A DNA stretch of 64,000 nucleotides from Archaeoglobaceae archaeon (lineage in GTDB: Archaea > Halobacteriota > Archaeoglobi > Archaeoglobales > Archaeoglobaceae): the NCBI GenBank assembly GCA_026986375.1, contig JALSOQ010000013.1:1-64000 (forward strand), given 5' to 3'. This document shows, piece by piece, positions 7,612-17,187 of the stretch. How positions within the stretch are numbered: position 1 is the stretch's first letter; every line of letters starts with the position of its first letter. Under the pieces are notes generated by a model that was given only the letters and a program-made list of their open reading frames with translations, was not told the origin of the DNA and searched no databases. The translations under genes and the position numbers were made by a program.

Positions 7612-10600
7612 TCAGCGCTCCAGCCTCTTTATCCCTATTTTGACCTTCATTCCCTCTATCTCCCACTCCTTCACGTATCCATCCTTCGGCTCGCCGAATT
7701 CGAGCTTCACGGAACGGGTTTCGTGCTTCACGTATTCCTTCCATCCCTCTATGAGCTTCGGATCTATCTCCACGGTCGATTCGATGAACTCCTCCACATC
7801 CAGATCCATCTCCTTCCTCATCTCCTGAATCCTCCTGACGATCTCCCTCGCGAAAGCTTCCCTCTTGAGCTCCTCGTCGAGGACCGTGTAAACGTAAACG
7901 ATCCCCTTCGAGAATTCCGAGAACTCGTAGCCTTCCGGAACGACGTATTCGATTAATAATGCTTCATCGACGTTTAGCTCTACTTCTTCGAACTCAACCT
8001 TTCCTCTCTTAAGAATTTCTTTGACCTCCTCCTTGCTCAGACTTTCCACGAATTCGGCAAACTTCTTAACCTTGTCCTTCAGCTTTGGCCCCACCGCTTT
8101 GTAGTTCGGCTTTACTTTAACCTCCTTCTCGAACTCCTCGACTACTTCCACCTCCTTCACGTTGCACTGAGCCTTTATTATGCCTTCGAGCATCTCCACA
8201 GCCCTCCTTACATCTTCATCCTTCGACTCGATAACGAGCTTTCTCAGAGGCCACCTCAGCTTTCTCTTCGCCTTCTGTCTCGCGCTGCTCGCCGCCTCGA
8301 AGATTTCCCTCGTTACGCTCATCGCCCTCTCAAGCTCTTCATCTATAAGGCTCTCTTCCGGCTCCGGATAGCTCTCCAAGAATATCGACTCCTCTCCTTC
8401 CTTGAACTCCTTAACGAAGTGCTGGTATATCCATTCCGCCAAGAAGGGAGCGAACGGGGCTATTATCTTTGCAGTCTTTTCCACCACTCTTAGTATCGTC
8501 GTATAAGTCGCTATCTTCGCCGGAGAATCCTTCTCCTCCCACACCTTCGGTCTAACGAGCTGTATATACCATCTGCTGAAATCCTCAACCACGAAGTCGA
8601 AGAAAGCCCTAACAACCTTATGCAAGTGGTATTTCTCCATAGCCTCCAGCGCGAGCTTGTTGAAGCTTTCGAGCCTCGAAAGTATCCACCTATCCTCCAC
8701 GCTCAGCTGGACGTCTTTCAGAGGTATCTCCTTGTATCTGTCGAGGCTCATGTATGTGTATGCGAATCTGACGGCATTCCAGTATATGTTTAGCATTCTG
8801 AGAACGTTCTTCGCGTCTTCCCAGTTAAACCTCAGATCCTCCCAGAGAGCGGAAGAAAGAACGTAAAGCCTGAAACCGTCCACCCCTATCCTGCTAACGA
8901 CTTCCTCAGGCTCCACTACGTTTCCCAAGCTCTTGCTCATCTTCCTTCCTTTCTCATCGAGCGTGAACCCGTGCATCAGCACGGTCTTGTAAGGAGCTCT
9001 CCCGAATGCTATGACACTGGCACCTAGCTGGGAGTAGAACCATCCCCTCGTCTGGTCGTGCCCTTCCGTTATGAAGTCCGCTGGCCAAATCCTCTCGAAT
9101 TCCACCCTGCTCATTTCGAACGGAAACTTTAGAGTCCCCCAGCTCGCAACTCCGCTGTCGAACCACACGTCGAAAACGTCCTTTACCCTCCTCATCTTCC
9201 CCCCGCACTCGCAATCGAACGTAACCTCGTCTATCTTCGGTCTGTGGAGATCTAAGTCTTCCTTCCACGGAACCTCCTTTACGCTACCTACGACCTTCCA
9301 CTTTCCGCACTTCTCGCATATCCAGACTGGAATCGGAATACCCCAGAACCTCTGCCTGCTTATGCACCAGTCCTTGGCGTTGCTCACCCAGTCCTTGAAC
9401 CTCGCCATTCCCGCCCACTCCGGAACCCACATGACTTTGTCTATCTCCTCCAGCATCCTGTCCTTAAGCTTAGATACTGCCAAGAACCACTGCTCCGTAG
9501 CACGATAGATTATAGGAGTCTTGCACCTCCAGCAGTGCCCGTATCTGTGGACTATCTTCTCCTCAGCTAAGAGCAAACCCTTCCTCCTCAAATCTTCGAT
9601 TATAATCCTGTTGGCTTCGAAAACTTGAAGTCCCGCATACTTTCCGGCCTTTTCCGTGTAAATACCCCTATCATCGACGGGATTGAATACCTCCAGCCCC
9701 ACCTTTTCCCCCAACTCGAAGTCCTCTAGACCGTGCCCCGGAGCCACGTGAACGCAACCGGTGTTCTCCGCGGTAACGAAGTCCGCCGTATATACTCTGT
9801 GAGTCCAGTTCTTCTGAATCGGAACCTCTTCGATTAGGGGATGTTCGTATTCCAATCCCACCAAATCCTTGCCAGAATAAGTCTCCACTACCTCCCAGCT
9901 TTCGTATCCTCCTTTTCTGAGCACCTCACTTCCCAAATCTTTGGCCATTATCAGGAACTCCGTTTTGCCGTCTTTCTCTGCTCTGAACTTCGCGTATTCC
10001 AATGATGGGTGAACAGCCACCGCCATATTGGCCGGCAAAGTCCATGGAGTTGTAGTCCATATGACTATGAACGTGTTCTCAGAACCCTTAATCGGAAACT
10101 TGACGTATATCGAAGGATCCTCCTTGTCCTTGTATTCCACCTCCGCATCCGCCAGAGCGGTCTCACAGCGAGGACACCAGTTGACCACCCTCAGCTTTCT
10201 CTCAAGAAGCCCTTGCTCGTGAGCTTTCTTCACGCACCACCAAGCGGAATCGATGTATTCGGCCTTTATCGTCATATACGGATTGTCCCAGTCCATCCAT
10301 ACTCCCAAGGCTTTGAACTGCTCCGTCATCATGTCCTTGTTCCTCAAAGCGTATTCCATGCACTTGGCTACGAACTTGTCTATTCCGAAGCTCTCTATGT
10401 CTCTCTTCGTCTTGAATCCCAACTCCTGCTCAACTTTAACTTCGATCGGAAGTCCGTGCATGTCCCAGCCGGGAGTGTCCATCACCCTGAAACCCCTCAT
10501 CCTCTTGAATCTGAGAATAGTGTCCTTTATCACCTTGTTCCAAGCCGTTCCCAAGTGTATTCTGCCCGTCGTGTATGGGGGGCCGTCGACGAAGAAGAAA

Positions 10601-10704
10601 AGCCTATCACCTTTCTTTTTCACCTTCTCGTAAATGCGATGAGAGTCCCAGAACTTTCTTATCTCATCCTCAACATCCTTGGGCGAATACACGCTCGGAA
10701 ACAT
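7612..10704 (-). CDS. ileS: Isoleucyl-tRNA synthetase
   Basis: This 1030-residue class Ia synthetase charges tRNA-Ile. The HIGH-type signature is PPYTTGRIHLGT (His50 to Thr53), and KMSKSLGN lies near residue 588. Between them lie the CP1 editing domain (VIWTTTPWTLPANMAV, GCVHVAPGHGLEDF) and the GHDQTRGWFYSQL block. A CxxC-CxC pair (CEKCGKW then DCECGGK) around residues 468-498 looks like a zinc-binding insertion in the catalytic half. The anticodon-binding C-terminal third ends in a charged segment, consistent with the long archaeal/eukaryotic type. The membrane-protein gene upstream is separated by 32 bases. Confidence 0.97.
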   Translation of the reverse strand: MFPSVYSPKDVEDEIRKFWDSHRIYEKVKKKGDRLFFFVDGPPYTTGRIHLGTAWNKVIKDTILRFKRMRGFRVMDTPGWDMHGLPIEVKVEQELGFKTKRDIESFGIDKFVAKCMEYALRNKDMMTEQFKALGVWMDWDNPYMTIKAEYIDSAWWCVKKAHEQGLLERKLRVVNWCPRCETALADAEVEYKDKEDPSIYVKFPIKGSENTFIVIWTTTPWTLPANMAVAVHPSLEYAKFRAEKDGKTEFLIMAKDLGSEVLRKGGYESWEVVETYSGKDLVGLEYEHPLIEEVPIQKNWTHRVYTADFVTAENTGCVHVAPGHGLEDFELGEKVGLEVFNPVDDRGIYTEKAGKYAGLQVFEANRIIIEDLRRKGLLLAEEKIVHRYGHCWRCKTPIIYRATEQWFLAVSKLKDRMLEEIDKVMWVPEWAGMARFKDWVSNAKDWCISRQRFWGIPIPVWICEKCGKWKVVGSVKEVPWKEDLDLHRPKIDEVTFDCECGGKMRRVKDVFDVWFDSGVASWGTLKFPFEMSRVEFERIWPADFITEGHDQTRGWFYSQLGASVIAFGRAPYKTVLMHGFTLDEKGRKMSKSLGNVVEPEEVVSRIGVDGFRLYVLSSALWEDLRFNWEDAKNVLRMLNIYWNAVRFAYTYMSLDRYKEIPLKDVQLSVEDRWILSRLESFNKLALEAMEKYHLHKVVRAFFDFVVEDFSRWYIQLVRPKVWEEKDSPAKIATYTTILRVVEKTAKIIAPFAPFLAEWIYQHFVKEFKEGEESIFLESYPEPEESLIDEELERAMSVTREIFEAASSARQKAKRKLRWPLRKLVIESKDEDVRRAVEMLEGIIKAQCNVKEVEVVEEFEKEVKVKPNYKAVGPKLKDKVKKFAEFVESLSKEEVKEILKRGKVEFEEVELNVDEALLIEYVVPEGYEFSEFSKGIVYVYTVLDEELKREAFAREIVRRIQEMRKEMDLDVEEFIESTVEIDPKLIEGWKEYVKHETRSVKLEFGEPKDGYVKEWEIEGMKVKIGIKRLER

Positions 10705-10736
10705 GCTTTCTTAGCTCTGGCAGACTGTTAAAATAG

Positions 10737-11219
10737 TTAACGTCTTAGCAACGCTATGCCGATCAGAACGAGCCCCCACTCGATCACGTATCCTACTTCT
10801 CCGATCGTGAAGTTTGATAGGTATCCGATCAGAAATCCCAGTGCTATAGGAACGAAGGCCAATTTGGACGTTTTGTAATACGCGTATATCCATACGTTTA
10901 TTGTAAAGGCTATGACTACGAATCCGACGAGCGGTGTGAATCCGAAAACTGGAAGAAAGACGAGCAGAAGGGTTATAAGTTTTAATCTCTCCACATCGTG
11001 TCCTATCTCTTCCAAGTAGTCCAAAACCCCCCAAGCCATCGCCAGAATTATCAGCGAGCTCATGGATAGAGCGATCTCTCCTCCGATTCTGGAGACTCCG
11101 AGCAGGACTCCGGTAAGAGTTGATATTCCCACGATTCTCAAACCTCTGCTTTCGAAAAACATCCATAGAACTCCGCAAACGGTTGCAAGGATGTAATGAA
11201 TTGCGAAGAGAACATCCAT
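10737..11219 (-). CDS. Uncharacterised small polytopic membrane protein
   Basis: This 160-residue protein has about five hydrophobic segments: residues 2-20 (LFAIHYILATVCGVLWMFF), 27-42, 52-65, 81-110 and 120-157. No family is recognised. Short charged loops (ESRG, EEIGHDVERLK, KTSK) separate the helices. A CCTTAAATAATC box about 26 bases above the ATG at 11219 suggests a leaderless promoter, and ileS could be read from the same transcript. No catalytic motif is visible. Confidence 0.7.
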   Translation of the reverse strand: MDVLFAIHYILATVCGVLWMFFESRGLRIVGISTLTGVLLGVSRIGGEIALSMSSLIILAMAWGVLDYLEEIGHDVERLKLITLLLVFLPVFGFTPLVGFVVIAFTINVWIYAYYKTSKLAFVPIALGFLIGYLSNFTIGEVGYVIEWGLVLIGIALLRR

Positions 11220-11404
11220 GAAACGCGTTCCCGCTTCGATTATTTAAGGTCAGCGGTTCTCCCTTCTTCATCGCTTGGCTCTGAGTAGAGCGACCTTCAT
11301 CATCCGAGAAAGGTAAGACGTCAACGTTTATAAAATTGGACCTCAGAAGCTACCCCATTCATCACGTTTCAGCCGAATAGCGTTCATCATCGGTCGTTGT
11401 CTGT

Positions 11405-12193
11405 CTATAATCCCATCTTATAAAGTTTTTTGAAGACCAAAACGGAAGTCTTAGAGAACCTCATAACGACATCCGCAACGGTTCCTATGCAGTTTCTCGC
11501 TCCGATCCCGTTGCATCCCAAAGCTATGGACGTGGGATTTATGGCTTCCGATACCTTTAGAATCTCCTTGTGGGGATCTCCTCTTCTCACTATAACCTCA
11601 CAGCGGATGCCTCTGCTTTCTATTTCGGCCTTTTTAGACATCAGGACGGATTTCGAAAAAGTCCTTTCGGTTACATGTAGGATCGTCACCTTCTTCGGCT
11701 TGAATCTCAGCACGTAGTTCAGCATGAATTCGGAGCACTTCGAGAAATCGTAAGCTACGAGAACGTGATCGAAGACGTTTTTCCCGTTATTTCTGTATAT
11801 TAGGACGGGAGTGCAACCGTTAAGCAACACCTCCTCAACCACACCGCCTATCGGCGAGCTCTTCAGAACGTTCTTACCCCTCGCACCCATCGCTATCAAG
11901 TCCACCGAATTCCTCCTCGCGAACTCTACTATTTCTAAGGGAGGGTATCCCATGGTTACGGAGAAACGGCACTTGAAACCCCTCCTTTCCAACATCTCGG
12001 AAATTTTCGAAAGCTTGCACAACCTCTTCGAAATCTCCCTTTTCACCCACGGGTAAACGTCGAAGTCCAACCCGAAGAACCTCAAAACATCGACGACGTT
12101 CAGTAGATAAACTTCTTCGGCGATTTCGGGATTAAGACTGGAGATTATCAAATTAAAGTTCTTCGAGAAATCCGTAGGAATGAGAACTCTCAT
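11405..12193 (-). CDS. Tandem universal stress protein (UspA x2)
   Basis: This 262-residue protein carries two consecutive Usp domains (about 1-130 and 135-262). Each starts with a strand followed by DFS: VLIPTDFS and VLVAYDFS. The first has a nucleotide-loop-like GARGKNVLKSSPIGGVVEEVL; the second ends GCNGIGARNCIGTVADVVM, a G-x2-G-x(n)-G(S/T) variant. The frame extends five codons further upstream (12208), but ATG at 12193 follows a GAGGGTGGT ribosome site at proper spacing. It is the last gene of a three-gene operon with another tandem Usp and a Cys-rich ORF. Usp proteins bind ATP or AMP and respond to stress; the specific ligand is unknown. Confidence 0.85.
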   Translation of the reverse strand: MRVLIPTDFSKNFNLIISSLNPEIAEEVYLLNVVDVLRFFGLDFDVYPWVKREISKRLCKLSKISEMLERRGFKCRFSVTMGYPPLEIVEFARRNSVDLIAMGARGKNVLKSSPIGGVVEEVLLNGCTPVLIYRNNGKNVFDHVLVAYDFSKCSEFMLNYVLRFKPKKVTILHVTERTFSKSVLMSKKAEIESRGIRCEVIVRRGDPHKEILKVSEAINPTSIALGCNGIGARNCIGTVADVVMRFSKTSVLVFKKLYKMGL

Positions 12194-12359
12194 TTCTACC
12201 ACCCTCAACAGCCTTGGCCCTCAAATCGAAGAGCTCTTCGAACAAACGTCTGACTTCGCTGTCGAAACTTTGGTAGCAGAGGGTGAGGAATAGTTCGAAG
12301 TTCGGGCAGACGCCACAAACGCACTTGTGACAGAGTCTTCCGACGCACATATCGATCAC
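12153..12359 (-). CDS. Small cysteine-rich ORF between two usp genes
   Basis: This 68-residue ORF starts at ATG 12359 in an ATGA overlap with the stop of the upstream usp gene, the classic sign of translational coupling. It ends 41 bases inside the downstream usp gene. The N-terminus holds six cysteines: Cys5, Cys10, a CxxCxCxxC-like run 10/13/15/18, and Cys28. It continues with an amphipathic helix (EVRRLFEELFDLRAKA). The cysteine pattern suggests a metal or Fe-S site. I recognise no family. The tail reads through the ribosome site of the next gene and is low complexity (RNESSHSYGF), so only about the first 50 residues look protein-like. Confidence 0.5.
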   Translation of the reverse strand: MIDMCVGRLCHKCVCGVCPNFELFLTLCYQSFDSEVRRLFEELFDLRAKAVEGGRNESSHSYGFLEEL

Positions 12360-13150
12360 CTTTTGATTACGAGAACCGACGCCTTCGAGTGCCTCAGAAT
12401 TGCGTCCGTAGTTCCCGTAATTTTTTCCGGTGCTCTTAGAACGACCAAACTGTAGTTCTTGGATTCTTCGAGGATTGTCCTCGCCGGATATCCGAAGTTA
12501 ACGCTCGTTTTTACCTTTACGTCGAGATTCCTCGCAACCTCGTTTAGAACATCTTCGGCGACCGCATATTTTCTCATCAGCTGTTTTTGTGTCGATTCTG
12601 GGGGTAGCATCGGTTCTATGACATGGATTATCTTCATCTCGTAACTCAGACATCCGAGCGTGTTTAGGAAGCTCAAAAGGCTTTCGTCGAAGTTGAGAGG
12701 GTAGTGGACGTATAGAATGTTATCGAAAACTCTTCTGTTCTTTACCACGAGGACGGGGATTTTGGAGAGCCTCACAACACCTTCTGCAACGCTTCCGAGT
12801 AGAATCTTCTTTATCCTACTTCTTCCCCTCGTTCCGACCGCTATCATGTTCGCATTCTCTTTCTCCGCAATCTTGACTATCTCCTCCGCCGGATTTCCCA
12901 CTGGAATTTCGAACCTCGCCCTAACCCCGTCCAACTCGTTTATCAAAGAGTTGAGCTTTTCCTCCGATCTCTTTCTCTCCTCCTCAACGAACTTCTCCAC
13001 GCCGTTGAAAAATATCCCGTGAAATCTCGCGAGATTCACGACTCTAACGAGCAGAGCTTCTTCGATGAAGTTCGAGTAATCCTTTATGAAATCCAGAACC
13101 AAGTTCGAGTGTTCCGAAAAATCTATACCGCACACGACCCTTCCCAACAT
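12356..13150 (-). CDS. Tandem universal stress protein (UspA x2)
   Basis: This 264-residue protein has two Usp domains. The first (1-138) begins VVCGIDFSEHSNLV and carries a canonical ATP-type loop, GTRGRSRIKKILLGSVAEGVV. The second (142-264) begins ILYVHYPLNFDESLL. It lacks the clean G-x2-G loop (LRAPEKITGTTDAIL), so probably only one site per chain binds nucleotide. It is the first gene of the usp operon; its stop overlaps the start of the Cys-rich ORF by 4 bases. The 179-base upstream gap to the divergent GNAT gene contains AT-rich promoter candidates for both directions. Confidence 0.87.
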   Translation of the reverse strand: MLGRVVCGIDFSEHSNLVLDFIKDYSNFIEEALLVRVVNLARFHGIFFNGVEKFVEEERKRSEEKLNSLINELDGVRARFEIPVGNPAEEIVKIAEKENANMIAVGTRGRSRIKKILLGSVAEGVVRLSKIPVLVVKNRRVFDNILYVHYPLNFDESLLSFLNTLGCLSYEMKIIHVIEPMLPPESTQKQLMRKYAVAEDVLNEVARNLDVKVKTSVNFGYPARTILEESKNYSLVVLRAPEKITGTTDAILRHSKASVLVIKR

Positions 13151-13329
13151 CCCTATTCACCACCAACACCGGTATCGAATCCGAAATTTATACCGTTTAC
13201 AATAACGTTTTTGACGACATCATATTTAAAATTTTCTCTTTAGTTTAACACGATCGTTTTAGATATATAATGTTCAATCGTTCTGAATTATGGAGTCTTT
13301 AATTAATAGGTAGACGTCTTAGAATCTTC

Positions 13330-13782
13330 ATGGAGTTCGTGGATAAGAGGGGAAGGCTAATCAGAATAAGGGAGTTCGAGCTCGGAGATCTGGGTGGTGT
13401 TGTGGATTTGCTGAAGAAGTTCGACGAAGGCTGTCTCGGATTTCCTCCAGAATATTCGAAGGATTTCGTGGAATTCGTTTACAGGAGGGGGAAGATGATC
13501 GTTGCCGAGCATAACTGAGTGGTGGGCGTTCTTTTCTTAATACCCGTCGACGAGTTAACTGCAGAGGTTTGTATGTTCGTTTCCGAAGGTTACAGAGGTG
13601 CTGGAGTGGGTTCCGCGATGCTATTCTTCGCCTTGAGCCGTTGCGGATTCGAGAAGCTTTACGCAATAACGAAGAAGACGAACGAAACAGCTATAAGACT
13701 ATTCGAAAAGTTCGGATTCGTAATCGTTAAGGAGAACTTCGAAGTCGTGATGATGAGACTGCCAGAATCCGACGGAGGATGA
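13330..13782 (+). pseudogene. GNAT acetyltransferase gene with in-frame TGA
   Basis: One frame from ATG 13330 to 13782 encodes a 150-residue GNAT-like protein but is broken by a TGA at 13516-13518. Before the stop comes the N-terminal helix region and MIVAEHN. After it comes VVGVLFLIPV, then the acetyl-CoA motif EGYRGAGVGSAML (Q/RxxGxG/A type) and [14 protein letters not shown]. The two parts are contiguous across the GNAT fold, so this is a single gene with a nonsense codon; TGG to TGA would be one transition. A shorter product from GTG at 13519 would lack the first strands. The 3' end overlaps the convergent Cys-rich gene by 84 bases. Confidence 0.7.
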
Positions 13783-14247
13783 GGAGCGTGGAACCCTCTG
13801 ATCCAAAAACCTCCCGATTCTAACCTTCAAATAGGATAGATAGCCCAGCTCCTTAGAAGCTATTCTGTTGAACTCAACTCTGTCGATTTCGATCTTCTCG
13901 CAGAGGTAAGTAACGCATATTCCTTCTCTTGCCCTAATCCTGCAACCGTCCTTTCCGCAGAAGAAGCACAACCTTTCGTCGTATCTTTCCTTAGGAAGTT
14001 CCACTCCTAAGAGGAGATTTATGAGCAGAGTAGGAACGTCGTATATGTCTTCGACCCACCTCCAGCAACAGCTTCCCGTTTCTAAAGCACATATACTGCA
14101 TATCTCCGTAATCCCGACGGATCGCATGTGCTTCCAAGTTTCGTCTATCGCCTTGTCGAGCTTTTCGATTATGTTCGAATATCTCCTCTCAAGATATTTT
14201 CCGAAGTATTCGAAAACGATTTCAGCCATTTCGATCTTTTCTTTCAT
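13699..14247 (-). CDS. Uncharacterised cysteine-rich protein coupled to top6A
   Basis: This 182-residue protein has an N-terminal helical half and a central cysteine cluster: [28 protein letters not shown]. Between the cysteine pairs lies a hydrophobic [12 protein letters not shown] segment. The pattern suggests a metal or Fe-S site, but I cannot assign a named family. The ATG at 14247 overlaps the top6A stop by 4 bases (ATGA), so it is coupled to the topoisomerase gene. The last 30 residues (serine- and histidine-rich) overlap the convergent GNAT gene and may not be conserved. Confidence 0.72.
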   Translation of the reverse strand: MKEKIEMAEIVFEYFGKYLERRYSNIIEKLDKAIDETWKHMRSVGITEICSICALETGSCCWRWVEDIYDVPTLLINLLLGVELPKERYDERLCFFCGKDGCRIRAREGICVTYLCEKIEIDRVEFNRIASKELGYLSYLKVRIGRFLDQRVPRSSSSVGFWQSHHHDFEVLLNDYESELFE

Positions 14248-15311
14248 AAAACACCCAACTCCGTCAGCCTTTCGGGCAGATAAACTTCGGTAACGTAATC
14301 CAAGCCGTATTTAGCCAGAGCCTGCTGTTCCGACTTCCTTCCCAGCTCAAGCTGTAACCTTATCTCCTTCTGCCAGAAATCATCCCCGAACCTCGGATCC
14401 GAAAGCAGAGAATTCAGAGCCCTCACATCTTCATCCGTAAGCTTGTCCGACGGAAGATCGAACTTTACTATGTCAGAAGGCCTTATTCCTACGAACTTCG
14501 CTGACGGTGTGGCGAGGTATTCGGAAAGGTGCGCCGACTTTATCGAACCGTATGCTACGGACGCGAATATCCTGTAGCTCCAAGGATCTCCGTCCGTGAA
14601 TACTACGACCGGCAGATTTAGTTCCGAATTCAACCTTTTCAAAAGCCTTCGGGTGCTCCTCGCCGGCTGACCCTTGAGGTGGACTATTATAGCGTTGAAC
14701 TTCTCGTCGAATCCGTTTTCAACCAACCTGTCCCTCATACCGCCAGTCTCTATCGCTATGACGAAGTCCGCACCGCAATCCAAGAATTCGAGGTTGTCAA
14801 CGTTCGTGGGGATCTGGTATCCCCCTTCCCCCACATCGTCCTGACAGTGGATTGTCCTTTCCCCTCTCCTCGTCTTCTCCCTAATCTTAATCGGGCCGAA
14901 AACCGTCGCTCCATCCTCTTCAGGCCTTACGTTGAATCTCTCCCTCTGAAATCCCGTTAGGATTTCCAAGTCTTCTATGAGCCTATCGCTCTCGAGCTGT
15001 TCGTTGAACTTGGCTATGCCCCAGTTCTCGGATATGTAGTATATCTCCCTCAGCGTCGAAGATTTGCCCTTTTTTAGCTGTTCCTTCAGAAATCCTATCA
15101 GATAGACCATCTTCAACAGCTGACTCGCCCCCTTAACGCTCTTCGCCGACCTTATCGACTTCCTATCTCCGTAAACCCAGACTTCGGAATCCTCCTTGAA
15201 CTCTATATTCTTCTTCGTTCTCGTCGTTATCTCTATCTCCGGAATCCTTCCATCTTTCATCTGCTCGTAGATCTCCTCGACTATGCCGAGTAGGGACTCT
15301 AAGGGAGTCAT
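14244..15311 (-). CDS. top6A: DNA topoisomerase VI subunit A
   Basis: This 355-residue subunit of the type IIB topoisomerase (Spo11 relative) cuts both DNA strands through an active tyrosine. The winged-helix/CAP region carries [13 protein letters not shown], with the catalytic Tyr at residue 91 or 92. The Toprim domain shows IAIETGGM and [14 protein letters not shown] for Mg2+. The frame is open for 56 codons further upstream, but that extension overlaps the divergent leuB promoter and has no homology. ATG at 15311 ([15 protein letters not shown]) matches the family start. Subunit B (top6B) is not in the window. The following Cys-rich gene is translationally coupled. Confidence 0.93.
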   Translation of the reverse strand: MTPLESLLGIVEEIYEQMKDGRIPEIEITTRTKKNIEFKEDSEVWVYGDRKSIRSAKSVKGASQLLKMVYLIGFLKEQLKKGKSSTLREIYYISENWGIAKFNEQLESDRLIEDLEILTGFQRERFNVRPEEDGATVFGPIKIREKTRRGERTIHCQDDVGEGGYQIPTNVDNLEFLDCGADFVIAIETGGMRDRLVENGFDEKFNAIIVHLKGQPARSTRRLLKRLNSELNLPVVVFTDGDPWSYRIFASVAYGSIKSAHLSEYLATPSAKFVGIRPSDIVKFDLPSDKLTDEDVRALNSLLSDPRFGDDFWQKEIRLQLELGRKSEQQALAKYGLDYVTEVYLPERLTELGVL

Positions 15312-15381
15312 CGGAGGAAGTAGTTTCCTTACGACAAAACCGTTTCGAAAGCGAGAAATACCCGAATTCAAACGAACGATC

Positions 15382-16362
15382 ATGAAGATAGTCGTCATAC
15401 CCGGCGATGGGATAGGTAAAGAGGTTATGGAAGCAGCCATGCTCGTCCTGAACGAGCTCGATCTCCCTTTCGAATACATCTACATGGAAGCCGGGGACGA
15501 GTGTGCGAGGAAATACGGAACACCCCTTCCTGAAGAGACCCTCCAAGCCTGCAAAGAAAGCGATGCGGTCCTTTTCGGGGCCGTAGGAGAGACAGCTGCG
15601 GACGTGATAGTAAAACTGAGGTTCGAGCTTGAAACGTTCGCTAACATAAGACCGGCCAAGTCTTTTAAAGGAGTGAAGGCCCTATACGACAACGTCGACA
15701 TAGTGATCGTTAGGGAGAACACGGAATGCCTATACAAGGGGTTCGAATTCGAGTTCGACGGAGTCGCTGAGGCTGTGAGGGTTATAACGAAGAAGGGATC
15801 CGAGAGGATAGCGAAGTTCGCGTTCGAATTCGCCAAGAAGGAGGGAAGGAAGAAGGTAACGATCTTCCACAAGGCGAACGTGCTGAAGAAGACTTGCGGA
15901 CTTTTCAGAGACGTCTGCAGGGATGTGGCCAAAAGTTATCCGGAGATAGAGTTCGAGGAATACTACATCGACGCGGGATGCATGTTTTTGGTCATGGATC
16001 CCTACAGATTCGACGTGATTCTTACCACAAACCTCTTCGGAGATATAGTCAGCGATTTAGCGGCGGGACTCGTCGGTGGCTTAGGTTTGGCTCCTTCCGC
16101 CAACATAGGAGAAAAGCACGCCTTGTTTGAGCCCGTCCACGGATCCGCCCCTGACATAGCCGGGAAGGGGATAGCGAATCCCACCGCAATGATACTCTCG
16201 GCCTGCATGATGCTGAGGCACTTGGGCTTTGCGGAGGAAGCTTCTAAGGTGGAGAGGGCTTTGGAGGAGGTCATAGCGGAAGGAAAGACCACACCCGACC
16301 TGGGCGGAAACCTAAAGACTATGGAGATGGCGATGGAGGTGGTCAGGAAGCTTAAAGGTTAA
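15382..16362 (+). CDS. leuB: 3-isopropylmalate dehydrogenase
   Basis: This 326-residue beta-decarboxylating dehydrogenase should oxidise 3-isopropylmalate with NAD+ in leucine synthesis. Motifs include [10 protein letters not shown], the substrate segment [11 protein letters not shown], the catalytic-lysine region [13 protein letters not shown], the metal-binding [15 protein letters not shown] and the nucleotide loop [18 protein letters not shown]. The length and sequence resemble the archaeal LeuB group. Related 3-methylmalate or homoisocitrate dehydrogenases are hard to separate by eye. ATG at 15382 is preferred over the longer frame because a GAAATACC box lies about 26 bases upstream and the family starts [10 protein letters not shown]. 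The condensing enzyme leuA-like gene is at 47944, not adjacent. Confidence 0.85.
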   Translation: MKIVVIPGDGIGKEVMEAAMLVLNELDLPFEYIYMEAGDECARKYGTPLPEETLQACKESDAVLFGAVGETAADVIVKLRFELETFANIRPAKSFKGVKALYDNVDIVIVRENTECLYKGFEFEFDGVAEAVRVITKKGSERIAKFAFEFAKKEGRKKVTIFHKANVLKKTCGLFRDVCRDVAKSYPEIEFEEYYIDAGCMFLVMDPYRFDVILTTNLFGDIVSDLAAGLVGGLGLAPSANIGEKHALFEPVHGSAPDIAGKGIANPTAMILSACMMLRHLGFAEEASKVERALEEVIAEGKTTPDLGGNLKTMEMAMEVVRKLKG

Positions 16363-16386
16363 ATCTCTTAGAGAAGCGTTGAAGGC

Positions 16387-17187
16387 ATGGACGTCTGGCA
16401 GTTCATAAAGAAGTATTACATCGATTCCATAGTTTACAAGACGGGATACAATCCGGTAAACACCGCGACATGGGCCTTAATTCTAATAGTTGCGGTGTAT
16501 CTCCTTTACAGGTGGCTGTCGAAGAGAATAATAATAGACGAGAGGTTCGTTTACGGCAACGTTCCCTTCATAATCTTCGCTTCGAGCGTTAGAGTCGTTG
16601 AGGATGCCGGATTTCTTAAACCCCCGTTAAGCTACCTGTTCATGACTCCGCTGATAGAGTTCGTTATATTCGCCATAGCTTTTCCAGCCCTCATCCTCAG
16701 CATAAAGCTCAGGAGGGAGAGGTATTGGATCCACTACGGCGCTTTGGGATGCGTTTTAGCGGTATCGACCCTAATTCTGCTTTCGACCAATCTGAAAGTG
16801 GAGAATCCGTTCGTCATTCCCGTTGCTCTGTCCATGGCCTTCGCCTTTACGCTGGCGTATCACTTCGCCACATCGAAGTTCGCGAGGCACATGCACAACA
16901 AACTGAGCGAAATCGTCTTCTTCTCCCACATGCTCGACGCATCCGCGACTTTCTTGGGAATTCAGTTCTTGGGTTACTGGGAGTTGCACGTGGTTCCGAG
17001 GTTTCTGATATCTCACTTCGGCCCTTGGATTATGATTCCAGCCAAAGCCCTTCTGTTTCTGGCGATACTCTACGTGCTTGACAAGGAGGAGGACGAACAG
17101 CTTAAGAACTTCATAAAGTTCGTTCTGATAGCTCTGGGCTTGGGGCCGGGGTTAAGGGATGCTCTCAGAATGACGTTCGGAGTTTAA
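16387..17187 (+). CDS. DUF63 family integral membrane protein
   Basis: This 266-residue protein has about seven hydrophobic segments. Features match the archaeal DUF63 family: N-terminal YNPVNTATWALILIVAVYLLY, then FVYGNVPFIIFASSVRVVEDAGFL, and the conserved DASATFLGIQFLGYWELHV. The function of the family is unknown. It starts 24 bases after leuB and may be cotranscribed. It converges on dphB, and their stop codons share 4 bases. Confidence 0.85.
   Translation: MDVWQFIKKYYIDSIVYKTGYNPVNTATWALILIVAVYLLYRWLSKRIIIDERFVYGNVPFIIFASSVRVVEDAGFLKPPLSYLFMTPLIEFVIFAIAFPALILSIKLRRERYWIHYGALGCVLAVSTLILLSTNLKVENPFVIPVALSMAFAFTLAYHFATSKFARHMHNKLSEIVFFSHMLDASATFLGIQFLGYWELHVVPRFLISHFGPWIMIPAKALLFLAILYVLDKEEDEQLKNFIKFVLIALGLGPGLRDALRMTFGV

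Noticed and set aside
10711-11271. 186-residue minus-strand frame overlapping the small membrane protein
   Set aside because: Alternative frame of 10737-11219, where hydrophobic helices and promoter position favour the membrane protein; this frame is Arg/Ser-rich shadow.
13516-13518. TGA as selenocysteine in the GNAT gene
   Set aside because: No SECIS-like element seen, no expected catalytic role at that position, and FwdB here uses Cys; a nonsense change is simpler.
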